A stretch of DNA of 64,000 nt from Herbaspirillum sp. SJZ106. Its GTDB lineage: Bacteria > Pseudomonadota > Gammaproteobacteria > Burkholderiales > Burkholderiaceae_D. Positions 18,285-27,113 of this stretch are shown here, one piece after another. Each line of letters opens with the position of its first letter. The stretch's first letter is position 1. The notes under the pieces are model-generated. The model made no database searches and was not told the DNA's origin. It was given only the letters and a program-made list of their open reading frames with translations. The position numbers and the translations under genes were made by a program. Location of the stretch: assembly GCF_006715495.1 (NCBI RefSeq), contig NZ_VFNI01000001.1:1-64000 (forward strand). The letters run 5' to 3'.

Positions 18285-20390
18285 ATGTCCACCACGATAG
18301 TCCGGGCCGCCTGCCCGCATGATTGCCCCGATACCTGCGCCTTGCTGGTGACCGTGAAAGACGGCGTCGCCACCGAAGTGCGCGGCGACCCCGCGCATCC
18401 GCCGACTGCCGGTGTGCTGTGCACCAAGGTCTCGCGCTACACCGAGCGCACCTACCACAAGGACCGCCTGCTGTATCCGCTGCGCCGCGTGGGCCGCAAG
18501 GGCGAAGGCAGATTCGAGCGCATCAGTTGGGACGAGGCGATTTCGACCATCGCCGATCGCCTGGGCGCCATCGCGCTGCGCGATCCGCAGGCGATCTTGC
18601 CCTACAGCTATGCCGGCACCATGGGTCTGGTGCAGGGCGAGTCGATGGCGGGGCGCTTCTTCAACCGCCTGGGCGCTTCGCAACTGGAGCGCACCATTTG
18701 CGCCTCCGCTGGCGGCACCGGCTATCGCTATACCGTCGGCGCGCGCATCGGCACCGACCTGGAACAGGTCGACCATGCCAAGCTCATCCTGATCTGGGGC
18801 GGCAACCCGATCGCCTCCAACCTGCATTTCTGGACCCGGGTGCAGGCCGCCAAGCGCAACGGCGCGCGCATCATCGCCATCGATCCCTATCGTTCGCTGA
18901 CGGCCGAGAAATGCCACTGGCACATTGCCTTGCTGCCGGGCACCGATGCCGCGCTGGCGCTGGGCATGATGCATGTGCTGGCCGCCGAAGGCCTGCTGGA
19001 CCACGACTATATCGCACGCCACACGCTGGGCTTCGAACAGTTGAAGGAACGCGTCGCCGAATGGACGCCGCAGCGCACCGCCGAGGTGTGCGGCATCCGC
19101 GTTGAGGAAGTGCAGGAACTGGCGCGCGAATACGGCCGCGTGGCGCTGGCCGGCGAAGGCGCGATGATCCGCGCCAACTATGGCTTGCAGCGCGTGCGCG
19201 GCGGCGGCATGGCGGCGCGCAATATTGCCTGCCTGCCGGCGCTGGTGGGCGCATGGCGCCATCCGGCCGGCGGCATCCAGATGTCGACCTCGGATTCCTT
19301 CCCCAGGGACCATGCCGCGCTGTCGCGCCCCGATCTGGCGGCCCGCCACGGCGCGCCGGCCCGCGTGATCAACATGAGCACCATCGGCGACGAACTGCTG
19401 AAACCGGCCTCGCCCGCGTTCGGCCCGCAGATCGAAGCCATGGTCGTCTATAACGCCAACCCGGTCGCGGTGGCGCCGGAGTCGGCCAAGGTGGCCGCAG
19501 GTTTCGCGCGGGAGGATTTGTTTACCGTGGTGCTGGAGCATTTCCAGACCGATACCGCCGACTATGCCGACATCGTGCTGCCGGCCACCACCCAGCTGGA
19601 ACACGTGGATGTGCACAGCGCCTACGGCCACGTCTACATGATGGCCAACAATGCCGCCATCGCGCCGCTGGGCGAGGCCAAGCCGAACACCGAGATCTTC
19701 CGCCTGCTGGCCGCGGCCATGGGTTTTGAGGAGGATTGCTTCAAGGATAGCGACGATGCCATCGCCGCCTCCGCCTTCCGCCGCGACCATCCGCGCAGCG
19801 CCGGCTACGACTGGAACGAATTGAAGGAGAAGGGCTGGCAGCGCCTGGCCATGCCCATTGCGCCATTCGCCGAAGGCGGTTTCGCCACGCCCTCGGGCAA
19901 GTGCGAGTTCTATTCGGAGCAGATGAAGGCGGCCGGACTCGATCCGCTGCCGGCCTACACCCCGCCTTACGAATCGGTGGCCAGCAATCCGCAATTGGGC
20001 GCGAAATACCCGCTGGCGATGATTTCGCCGCCGGCGCGCAATTTCCTCAATTCGTCCTTCGTCAACGTGCAAAGCCTGCGCGACACCGAAGGCGAACCGC
20101 ACCTCGACATGCATCCGGCCGACGCCGCCGCGCGCGGCATCGCCGACGGCGACATGGTGCGCATCTTCAACGACCGCGGCAGCATGCAGGCGCGTGTGCG
20201 CGTGACCGACAAGGCGCGCCTGGGCCTGGTGGTCGGCTTGTCGATCTGGTGGAAGAAGTTCGCCGCCGACGGCAAGAACGCCAACGAAGTCACCAGCCAG
20301 CGCCTGACCGATATGGGCAACGCGCCGACTTTCTACGATGTGCTGGTGCAGGTTGAAAGGATGGCCGGGGATGCGGCCGCCGCAGCCTGA
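18285..20390 (+). CDS. Molybdopterin oxidoreductase (DMSO reductase family)
   Basis: A 701-residue molybdopterin-dependent oxidoreductase. Cys10, Cys14, Cys18 and Cys46 form the N-terminal 4Fe-4S motif (CPHDCPDTC then GVLC). The catalytic domain follows, with RISWDEAISTIAD, IWGGNPIASN and VVYNANPVAVAP, and a C-terminal dinucleotide-binding domain (about 580-690) with HPADAAARGIADGDMVRIFNDRGS. No signal peptide is seen, so it is likely cytoplasmic. No partner subunit or chaperone is adjacent. Its end overlaps by 20 bases the aminopeptidase gene. The substrate is unknown. Start chosen because the family motif begins within ten residues of the ATG at 18285. Confidence 0.88.
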   Translation: MSTTIVRAACPHDCPDTCALLVTVKDGVATEVRGDPAHPPTAGVLCTKVSRYTERTYHKDRLLYPLRRVGRKGEGRFERISWDEAISTIADRLGAIALRDPQAILPYSYAGTMGLVQGESMAGRFFNRLGASQLERTICASAGGTGYRYTVGARIGTDLEQVDHAKLILIWGGNPIASNLHFWTRVQAAKRNGARIIAIDPYRSLTAEKCHWHIALLPGTDAALALGMMHVLAAEGLLDHDYIARHTLGFEQLKERVAEWTPQRTAEVCGIRVEEVQELAREYGRVALAGEGAMIRANYGLQRVRGGGMAARNIACLPALVGAWRHPAGGIQMSTSDSFPRDHAALSRPDLAARHGAPARVINMSTIGDELLKPASPAFGPQIEAMVVYNANPVAVAPESAKVAAGFAREDLFTVVLEHFQTDTADYADIVLPATTQLEHVDVHSAYGHVYMMANNAAIAPLGEAKPNTEIFRLLAAAMGFEEDCFKDSDDAIAASAFRRDHPRSAGYDWNELKEKGWQRLAMPIAPFAEGGFATPSGKCEFYSEQMKAAGLDPLPAYTPPYESVASNPQLGAKYPLAMISPPARNFLNSSFVNVQSLRDTEGEPHLDMHPADAAARGIADGDMVRIFNDRGSMQARVRVTDKARLGLVVGLSIWWKKFAADGKNANEVTSQRLTDMGNAPTFYDVLVQVERMAGDAAAAA

Positions 20391-21513
20391 TCCCTTGCGC
20401 ATGAAATGGCGTGCGCTGCGGGCGCCGACGCTGGCGGCGCTGGCTGCGGTAGTCGTATCGGCGGCCGGCTGCACCTCGGTCTCCTATTACGCGCAGGCGG
20501 CCCACGGCCAGTTCTCCTTGCTGGCCCAGGCCAAGCCGTTCGACGACTGGATCGCCGACCCGCATGCCAAACCGGGCCTGAAGGCCAAATTGCAGACCAT
20601 CCGTGAAATCCGGCGTTTCGCCGTCGATCAACTGGGTTTGCCTGACAACGGCAGCTACAAGACCTATGCCCAGTTGGACCGCCCTTTCGTGCTGTGGAAC
20701 GTGGTGGCGGCGCCCGAGTTGTCGCTCAAGGCGCATCAGTGGTGCTTCCCCGTTGCCGGTTGCGTCGATTATCGGGGCTATTACAGCCAGCAGGCGGCGC
20801 AGGCGTATGGCGCGCAGTTGCAACGGCGGGGCTATGACGTGCAGGTGGTGGGCGTGCCGGCGTACTCGACGCTGGGCTGGTTCAACGATCCGGTGATTTC
20901 CACCTTCATCAATTACCCAGACGGCGAGCTGGCGCGCCTGATCTTCCATGAACTGGCGCACCAGACCGTCTACGCGCGCGACGATACGCCGTTCAACGAA
21001 GGCTTCGCCGTGGCGGTCGAGGAAATCGGCGTCGAGCGCTGGCTGGCATCCCGGCATGACGCCACGCTGATCGAGGCGTACCGCCGCTTCGATGCGCGCA
21101 AGCAGGATTTCCTGGCCTTGCTGGACAAATACCGCGACAAGCTCGAAGCCAACTACGACAGCGATGCGCCGGACGATGCCAAGCGCGAACGCAAGCAGCA
21201 GATCTTCGGCCAACTGCGCGCGGAGTATGCGCAGATGAAGGCGCAGCGCTGGGACGGCTATGCCGGTTACGATCGCTGGTTCGCCATGCCGCTGTCCAAT
21301 GCGCACCTGGCGCTGGTCGGCGCGTACCACGACCTGGTGCCGGCATTCAAGGCGCTGTTCGCGCGCAGCAGCGGGTTCCCGGACTTCTATGCCAAGGTGA
21401 AGCAACTGGCGCAGATGGACAAGGCCGCGCGCCACATCGCCCTGGGCGATCCGTTGCCGGCGGGGGAGCCGGGCCGGCAGCGGGACCGCAAGACCGAGCG
21501 CGCGCCGCTGTGA
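20371..21513 (+). CDS. Putative zinc aminopeptidase lipoprotein
   Basis: A metallopeptidase-like lipoprotein of about 380 residues. A signal sequence ends in AAGC (lipobox). The zinc motif is IFHELAHQTVY, with His193 and His197, followed by a Glu in the NEGFAVAVEE segment. This is the putative aminopeptidase family with length near 350-380. The ATG at 20371 has AAAGGA at good distance and overlaps the preceding gene; the ATG at 20401 gives a more usual signal peptide. It probably acts in the periplasm, anchored to a membrane. Confidence 0.82.
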   Translation: MRPPQPDPLRMKWRALRAPTLAALAAVVVSAAGCTSVSYYAQAAHGQFSLLAQAKPFDDWIADPHAKPGLKAKLQTIREIRRFAVDQLGLPDNGSYKTYAQLDRPFVLWNVVAAPELSLKAHQWCFPVAGCVDYRGYYSQQAAQAYGAQLQRRGYDVQVVGVPAYSTLGWFNDPVISTFINYPDGELARLIFHELAHQTVYARDDTPFNEGFAVAVEEIGVERWLASRHDATLIEAYRRFDARKQDFLALLDKYRDKLEANYDSDAPDDAKRERKQQIFGQLRAEYAQMKAQRWDGYAGYDRWFAMPLSNAHLALVGAYHDLVPAFKALFARSSGFPDFYAKVKQLAQMDKAARHIALGDPLPAGEPGRQRDRKTERAPL

Positions 21514-21817
21514 CCTTGGAAGGTGCGTTTCCGCAAGGCGTGCCAGGACGCACGGGCATGGCGCCCAAGGGTATGATGCAAAAGCCCGAGGATTTGTCCG
21601 GGAAGCAAGACAGGCCGGATACGGGCCATGCGAGAAGGGCGCGGGGACGGTTTTACGCAAAAAACCTCTTAAACTACTTGCCCAAGCGGCCAATGCTGGA
21701 TAGCATCTGCACTAAATAAAAAACACTCGTGCTTTTTTTTGCTGTGCGCGCCAAGGCAATGATGTCCTATCAACGCTCAGCCCAGCGCAAGTTCTGACCG
21801 GAGACAGAGGTAACAAC
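21514..21817. other. Intergenic region upstream of fadD
   Basis: This 304-base stretch has no gene. A possible promoter for fadD is TTGCCC (21678) with TAGCAT 17 bases on. A small AAAAAACAC/GTGCTTTTTTT hairpin near 21720-21740 could end transcription from upstream. I saw no FadR-like palindrome. Confidence 0.35.
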
Positions 21818-23521
21818 ATGGAAAAATTCTGGCTTGCTTCCTACCCCGCGGGCGTGCCTGCGGAGATCGACCCCGGCCGCTATGGCTCGCTGGTGCAGAT
21901 GATCGACGAGGCCTTCGCCAAGTATGCCGATCGCAACGCCTACGTGTGCATGGGCAAGTACCTGAGCTATGCCGAACTGGATCGCCTGTCGCGCCTGCTG
22001 GGCGCATGGCTGCAGGGCCTGGGCCTGGAAAAGGGCGCGCGCGTGGCGATCATGATGCCCAACGTGCTGCAATACCCGATCGCGATCGCCGCCATCCTGC
22101 GCGCCGGCTATACCGTGGTCAACGTCAATCCGCTCTACACCGCGCGCGAACTGGAGCACCAGTTGAAGGACTCGGGCGCCGAAGCCATCTTCGTGCTGGA
22201 AAACTTTGCCTGCACCTTGCAGAAGGTGCTGGAGAAAACCCGGGTCAAGCATATCGTGGTCGCCAGCATGGGCGAGTTGCTGGGCACCCTGAAGGGCGCC
22301 ATCGTGAACCTGGTGGTGCGCCATGTGAAGAAGATGGTGCCGGCCTGGTCCCTGCCGCACGCCATCACCTTCAGCCAGGCGCTGCAACAGGCCGCCGGCA
22401 AGCAGTTGCGGCCGGTGGCGCTGGGGCATGAGGATATCGCCTTCCTGCAATATACCGGCGGCACCACCGGCGTGGCCAAGGGCGCCGTGCTGACCCACCG
22501 CAACCTTGTGGCCAACGTGCTGCAGGCCGAAGAGTGGCTGAACCCGGCGCTCAAGTCGGGCAAGCCGATCGACCAGCTGGTGTTCGTCTGCGCGCTGCCG
22601 CTGTACCACATCTTCGCGCTGACGGTCTGCAACATGCTGGGCACGCGCGAAGGCGCGCTGAACCTGCTGATCCCCAATCCGCGCGACATCCCCGGTTTCG
22701 TCAAGGAGCTGGCCAAGTACAAGGTCAACACCTTCCCGGCGGTCAATACGCTGTACAACGCGCTGTTGAACAACGCCGAATTCGCCAAGCTGGATTTTTC
22801 GGGCTACCGCTGTTGCGTGGGCGGCGGCATGGCGGTGCAAAAGAGCGTGGCCGACAAGTGGAAGAAACTGACCGGCTGCCCCATCATCGAAGGCTACGGC
22901 CTGTCGGAAACCTCGCCCATCGCCAGCGCCAATCCCTGCACCATCGACGAATACACCGGCACCATCGGCCTGCCGCTGCCGGCGACCGACATCGCCATCC
23001 TGGATGACAACGGCAAGCCGGTGGCGCTGGGCCAGCCGGGCGAGATCGCCATTCGCGGCCCGCAGGTGATGGCCGGCTACTGGCAGCGCCCGGACGAGAC
23101 CGCCAAGGTCATGACCGACGACGGTTTCTTCAAGACCGGCGATATCGGCGTGATGGACGAGCGCGGTTACACCAGGATTGTCGACCGCAAGAAGGACATG
23201 ATCCTGGTGTCCGGTTTCAATGTTTATCCGAACGAGATCGAAGGCGTGGTGGCGCTGCATCCGGGCGTGCTGGAATGCGCCTGCGTGGGGGTGCCGGACG
23301 AGCACACCGGCGAGGCGGTCAAGTTGTTCGTGGTGCGCAAGGACAAGTCGCTCACCGCCGAGCAACTGATGGCGTATTGCAAGGAGCAGTTCACCGGCTA
23401 CAAGAAGCCCAAGTACATCGAGTTCCGCGACGAGCTGCCCAAGACCAATGTCGGCAAGATCCTGCGCCGCGAGCTGCGCGACGAGCAAAAGAAAGCGCAG
23501 GAAGAAAAGAAGGCCGCCTGA
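21818..23521 (+). CDS. fadD: Long-chain fatty-acid-CoA ligase
   Basis: Activates fatty acids to acyl-CoA with ATP, at the inner face of the cytoplasmic membrane. The 567-residue product has the FadD length. It has the P-loop-like YTGGTTGVAKGA motif (about residue 212), the GYGLSETSP motif, the FKTGDIG and IVDRKKDMILVSGFNVYPNEIE segment, and the C-terminal catalytic Lys in KTNVGKILRRELR. An AGGT site precedes the ATG. It is monocistronic and ends at a strong bidirectional terminator. A broader acyl-CoA synthetase specificity cannot be excluded. Confidence 0.93.
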   Translation: MEKFWLASYPAGVPAEIDPGRYGSLVQMIDEAFAKYADRNAYVCMGKYLSYAELDRLSRLLGAWLQGLGLEKGARVAIMMPNVLQYPIAIAAILRAGYTVVNVNPLYTARELEHQLKDSGAEAIFVLENFACTLQKVLEKTRVKHIVVASMGELLGTLKGAIVNLVVRHVKKMVPAWSLPHAITFSQALQQAAGKQLRPVALGHEDIAFLQYTGGTTGVAKGAVLTHRNLVANVLQAEEWLNPALKSGKPIDQLVFVCALPLYHIFALTVCNMLGTREGALNLLIPNPRDIPGFVKELAKYKVNTFPAVNTLYNALLNNAEFAKLDFSGYRCCVGGGMAVQKSVADKWKKLTGCPIIEGYGLSETSPIASANPCTIDEYTGTIGLPLPATDIAILDDNGKPVALGQPGEIAIRGPQVMAGYWQRPDETAKVMTDDGFFKTGDIGVMDERGYTRIVDRKKDMILVSGFNVYPNEIEGVVALHPGVLECACVGVPDEHTGEAVKLFVVRKDKSLTAEQLMAYCKEQFTGYKKPKYIEFRDELPKTNVGKILRRELRDEQKKAQEEKKAA

Positions 23522-23543
23522 TATCGTATCCAGGTGTCAGGCA

Positions 23544-23581
23544 AAAAGCGCCGCTGTGAAGAAATTCGCAGCGGCGCTTTT
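23544..23581. terminator. Bidirectional terminator, fadD / dgoA
   Basis: A 13-bp perfect stem AAAAGCGCCGCTG / CAGCGGCGCTTTT (23544-23556 / 23569-23581) is flanked by A-runs and T-runs on the two sides. It lies between the convergent fadD and dgoA genes and suits both. Confidence 0.88.
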
Positions 23582-23633
23582 GTTTTGCCGCCATCCCGGT
23601 CCGGCGTGAACGGCGGGATGGCCGATGAGGGGG

Positions 23634-24260
23634 TCAGGCCGGTTCGCAGGCGCGCAATGCGTCGATGAACGCCTTGGCATTGGTCCCGACTTCTTGCGCG
23701 CTCATGCCGGGTTTGTACAGTGCGGATCCCAAACCGAAGGCAGTGGCGCCGGCCTGCATGAAGGCTTGCAGGCTGTCCGGCGTGATTCCGCCCACCGGCG
23801 CCAGCACCACGCTGGCAGGCACCACCGCGCGCCAGGCCTTGACCACGGCGGGGCCCAGTTGCTCGGCCGGGAACATCTTGAGGATGTCGGCGCCGGCGGC
23901 CAGCGCGGCGAAGGCTTCGGTGACCGTGGCCACGCCCGGCGCGCTGGCCAGGCCGGCGTCGGTGGCGGCACGGATCACGGCCGGGTCGCTGTGCGGCATC
24001 ACGATCAACTGGCCGCCGGCATCCGCCACCTGCTGCACCTGGGCCGGCGACATCACGGTGCCGGCGCCGACCACGCAGTCGGCCGCCAGCGCGCTGCGCA
24101 GGATGCGGATGCTTTCCAGCGGCTCAGGCGAGTTCAGGGGGACTTCGATGATGCGGAACCCGGCATCGTAGATGGCGCGACCGACCGCCTCCACCTCGTC
24201 GGGGCGTACCCCGCGCAGGATGGCGATGAGCCGGCATTTCTTCATGGCTTCTTTGAACAT
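23634..24260 (-). CDS. dgoA: 2-dehydro-3-deoxy-6-phosphogalactonate aldolase
   Basis: Cleaves 2-keto-3-deoxy-6-phosphogalactonate to pyruvate and glyceraldehyde 3-phosphate. It is a 208-residue class I aldolase of the KDPG family: the ILRGVRPDEV start, the IIEVPLNSPE motif with the catalytic-region Glu, GAGTVMS, and KMFPAEQLGP with the Schiff-base Lys. The longer open frame upstream is out of family range, so the ATG at 24260 was chosen. It follows dgoK by 70 bases, and both serve the DeLey-Doudoroff route. The pairing favours DgoA over the closely related Eda. Confidence 0.9.
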   Translation of the reverse strand: MFKEAMKKCRLIAILRGVRPDEVEAVGRAIYDAGFRIIEVPLNSPEPLESIRILRSALAADCVVGAGTVMSPAQVQQVADAGGQLIVMPHSDPAVIRAATDAGLASAPGVATVTEAFAALAAGADILKMFPAEQLGPAVVKAWRAVVPASVVLAPVGGITPDSLQAFMQAGATAFGLGSALYKPGMSAQEVGTNAKAFIDALRACEPA

Positions 24261-24330
24261 GGTGTCTCTCGCATGGTGTCTTGGATTTTCGTCCACGTTG
24301 AGGTGGATGGGATAAATATGGCCGGCGCGC

Positions 24331-25302
24331 TCAGTCCTGGCGCACCAGTCCCGCTTGCGCGGCGATTTTCCACAGGCCGCGCTCGGTCGCCTGCGCCGAC
24401 GCGCCGACATTGGTGTAGCCGCAAATCGCCAGCGCCCGATGGTAGCGTTCGCACAGCTTGCCATCGCCGATCAGGACGATGCGCGGGTCGCCTGCCAGCC
24501 TGGCCGCCGCCCGGCTGTCGCGCAACGCCGCGATCTCGTGCCCGATCAGCAAGCCCGAGAGGTAGTCGGCCTGGGCCGCGCCATCCAGCGCGCCGGTCAG
24601 GCCCAGCGTGCGCGTGCTGAAGATGGTCGACAGCACGCCGTTGATGCCGGCCCGGTCGGTGGCGACCCGCACGCCACGTTCGAAGGCCGGCAGGTTGAAA
24701 TCCGCGCCGCGCTGCATGGTGCGGCCCAGGATGGTGTGCATGGAAAGGGCGGCATATGCCTCGCCGGTCATGAAGGTATCGAAGTGCATGAAGCGTTCGC
24801 CGGCGATGCGCACCCACTTGGAATGCGTGCCGGGCAGGCCGATCAGCAGTTCCTCGTCGGCGCCGTCTTCCAGCGCCCCGACCACCTGCGTTTCTTCGCC
24901 GCGCATCACATTGGGCAACGCGCCGCGCTCGATCAGGCCGGGCACGATGTGCAGCACCGCGCCGCCGCGGGTGGGGACCGCGGTCAGGCCGGCGCCGATG
25001 TCGGCGACTTGCAGCGGCACGTCGAGATAGGCCGCTTCGCGCCAGCCCTGGGCGCTGCCGACCATGCCCGCGGCCAGCACGGGAGTGGCGGGCGCATCGC
25101 GCAGCCAGTCGCCGCAGGCTTCGTTGAAGGCTTGTTCGAAACCGGCCTTGGCGCCGACGCCCGATGCCTCGACCACCGGCAGGTTCATGATGCCCCAGGG
25201 CAGCGCGCGCTTGTCCAGCACCACGCCGCCGCGGCCCAGCCGATAGGCGCGCAGCGAGGAGGTGCCCCAGTCGAGCGCAATCAGTTTGGAGGAGTCAGCC
25301 AT
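24331..25302 (-). CDS. dgoK: 2-dehydro-3-deoxygalactonokinase
   Basis: Phosphorylates 2-keto-3-deoxygalactonate at C6 with ATP. The 323-residue product begins with the family motif IALDWGTSSLRAYRL. It shows PWGIMNL, AGMVGSAQGWREA, MRGEETQVVGAL and the LPGTHSKWV segment typical of DgoK. It lies 8 bases behind the hydroxyacid dehydrogenase gene and ahead of dgoA, so the three form an operon. A galactonate dehydratase (dgoD) is not in this block; the acid may be dehydrated by an enzyme encoded elsewhere. Confidence 0.92.
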   Translation of the reverse strand: MADSSKLIALDWGTSSLRAYRLGRGGVVLDKRALPWGIMNLPVVEASGVGAKAGFEQAFNEACGDWLRDAPATPVLAAGMVGSAQGWREAAYLDVPLQVADIGAGLTAVPTRGGAVLHIVPGLIERGALPNVMRGEETQVVGALEDGADEELLIGLPGTHSKWVRIAGERFMHFDTFMTGEAYAALSMHTILGRTMQRGADFNLPAFERGVRVATDRAGINGVLSTIFSTRTLGLTGALDGAAQADYLSGLLIGHEIAALRDSRAAARLAGDPRIVLIGDGKLCERYHRALAICGYTNVGASAQATERGLWKIAAQAGLVRQD

Positions 25303-25310
25303 CGTCGTTT

Positions 25311-26264
25311 TCAGTTCGGCACCGGCGTGAGCACAGGCTTGCCGGCGAAATGCGCTTGCAGGTTATGGAAGGCAAGGTCGGCCATGGCGGTACGCGTGAC
25401 CAGCGTGCCGCTGGCCATGTGCGGGGTCAGCACCACGTTCTCCAGCGCCGCCAGTTCGGCCGGGATATTGGGTTCGTTTTCGAACACGTCGAGGCCGGCG
25501 CCGGCGATCTTGCCGTCCTTGAGCGCCTGGGTCAGCGCCGCCTCGTCCACTACCGAGCCGCGTGCGACGTTGATCAGGAAACCTTTGGGGCCCAGCGCCT
25601 CGAGCACCTCGGCATTGACCAGGGCGCGCGTGCCGGCGCCGCCAGGGGTGATCATTACCAGGAAGTCGACTGCCGCGGCCAGCGACTTGATGTCGCCGTA
25701 GTAGGTGTAAGGCACATCCTTTTGCGAGCGGTTGTGATACGAAATATCCATGTCGAAGCCGGCCGCGCGCCGGGCGATCGCTTCGCCGATACGGCCCAGG
25801 CCGACAATGCCCAGCCTGGCGCCGCTGACCTTGGTGGTGAAGGGGAACGGCCCGTTTTTCCATTCGCCGCTGCGGGCGAAGCGGTCGGCGCGCACCACGT
25901 TGCGGGCCACGGCCAGCATCAGAGCGATGGCCATGTCGGCGACATCGTCGGTGAGCACGTCGGGCGTGTGCGTGACGTGGATGCCGCGTTCGCGCGCGGC
26001 CGGCACGTCGACGCCGTCATAGCCGACGCCGAACACCGAGACGATTTCCAGCGCCGGCAAGCGCGCCATCAATTCGCGCGGCACCTTGGCCTCACCGTTG
26101 GCGGCGATGGCGCGGATGGTCGGGGCGATCTGGCCGAGCTTCTCTTCGCTCAGGCCATCGAGCAGGTTGTGGCAGTTGAAATTGTCGTGCAGCAGTTGCA
26201 TCAGGTGTTGCGGCAGGCGTGCGACGATCAGGATATCTGGACGGGAAGGCATGGATGGGGGCAT
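25311..26264 (-). CDS. D-2-hydroxyacid dehydrogenase (hydroxypyruvate/glyoxylate reductase-like)
   Basis: An NAD(P)H-dependent dehydrogenase of about 317 residues. The Rossmann motif is GIVGLGRIGEAIARR. The catalytic trio is present: Arg in INVARGSVVDE, Glu in DVFENEP and His in LTPHMASGT. SVFGVGYDGVDVPAA marks the GhrB-like branch. The ATG at 26264 was chosen; the frame stays open upstream without a better site. It is the first gene of the dgo operon. Reduction of 2-keto-gluconate, glyoxylate or hydroxypyruvate is possible; its place in galactonate breakdown is unclear. Confidence 0.88.
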   Translation of the reverse strand: MPPSMPSRPDILIVARLPQHLMQLLHDNFNCHNLLDGLSEEKLGQIAPTIRAIAANGEAKVPRELMARLPALEIVSVFGVGYDGVDVPAARERGIHVTHTPDVLTDDVADMAIALMLAVARNVVRADRFARSGEWKNGPFPFTTKVSGARLGIVGLGRIGEAIARRAAGFDMDISYHNRSQKDVPYTYYGDIKSLAAAVDFLVMITPGGAGTRALVNAEVLEALGPKGFLINVARGSVVDEAALTQALKDGKIAGAGLDVFENEPNIPAELAALENVVLTPHMASGTLVTRTAMADLAFHNLQAHFAGKPVLTPVPN

Positions 26265-26393
26265 GGTGAAGATCCGGGGACGGAGTAACGATGATGAAGG
26301 ATCGTAACGATACAAACTAAGCGCGGCCCGCGTGCTGAATTCTTTTCAACATGGCGGCCGCGCGGGATGTGTTGGCAGCCTCAACTGGCAATG

Positions 26394-26861
26394 TCAAATG
26401 GCGTGCCAGCCGCCGCCCAGGTCCTGCATGGCGTTGAGCTCGCCGATATTGTCGTCCGGCCCCAGCGGCGGCAGTGCGCGCGGCTTGCGGCTTTCATCGG
26501 TGGCGACATAGGTGAGCGTGGCTTCGGTGACCTTGACGACCTCGGTCTGCAGGCGGTTGCGCTCGGCGTATACCTCGACATTGACGGTGATGGAAGTATT
26601 GCCGACCTTGACGATGTCGGCGTAGAAGGAGAGCAGGTCGCCCACGAACACCGGATTCTTGAACAGGAAGGAATTGACGGCGACGGTGGCCACGCGGCCA
26701 TTGGCGCGGCGCGTGGCGGGCAGCGAGCCGGCCACGTCGACCTGGGCCATGATCCAGCCGCCGAAGACGTCGCCGTACACGTTGGCGTCGGCCGGCATGG
26801 GCATGACGCGTAGTTGCGGGGATTTCCCGGCAGGCAGCCGGGTGCTGAGCGGTGTGGTCAT
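26394..26861 (-). CDS. YciA-like acyl-CoA thioesterase
   Basis: A hot-dog fold thioesterase of 155 residues that hydrolyses acyl-CoA to acid and CoA. It begins with PQLRVMPMPADANVYGDVFGGWIMAQVD, in which the Asp of the GDVFGG stretch is the catalytic-region residue. Then come the TVAVNSFLFKNPVFVGDLLSF strand pair and VTEATLTYVATD. An AAGGA site precedes the ATG. It stands alone between the dgo operon and the divergent ABC exporter. Confidence 0.88.
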   Translation of the reverse strand: MTTPLSTRLPAGKSPQLRVMPMPADANVYGDVFGGWIMAQVDVAGSLPATRRANGRVATVAVNSFLFKNPVFVGDLLSFYADIVKVGNTSITVNVEVYAERNRLQTEVVKVTEATLTYVATDESRKPRALPPLGPDDNIGELNAMQDLGGGWHAI

Positions 26862-27113
26862 TGCTTTTTCCTTGAAAGCGTAAAGTCCGGCGAGATTCCG
26901 AATAGGTTCTTATAATTCCAGCTTCGCTCGCCTGGATGACGGCGAGGCGCGCTGCAGGCGTCCTCACTTGTCAAACCGGCACGTAAAGCACAACTAAAGC
27001 ACAGATGAATCGTTTATGGATCATTGTCGCGCCAATGGCGCGCGAGAGCCATAGTTTATCGGATGTTGCCCCGCCGCAGCGGGCCTTGCCGCCAGCCATT
27101 TTCCAGCCACCAC

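Noticed and set aside
18252-20474. Long minus-strand open frame (740 codons) opposite the molybdopterin oxidoreductase
   Set aside because: Shadow of the recognised gene; no motif and no ribosome binding site.
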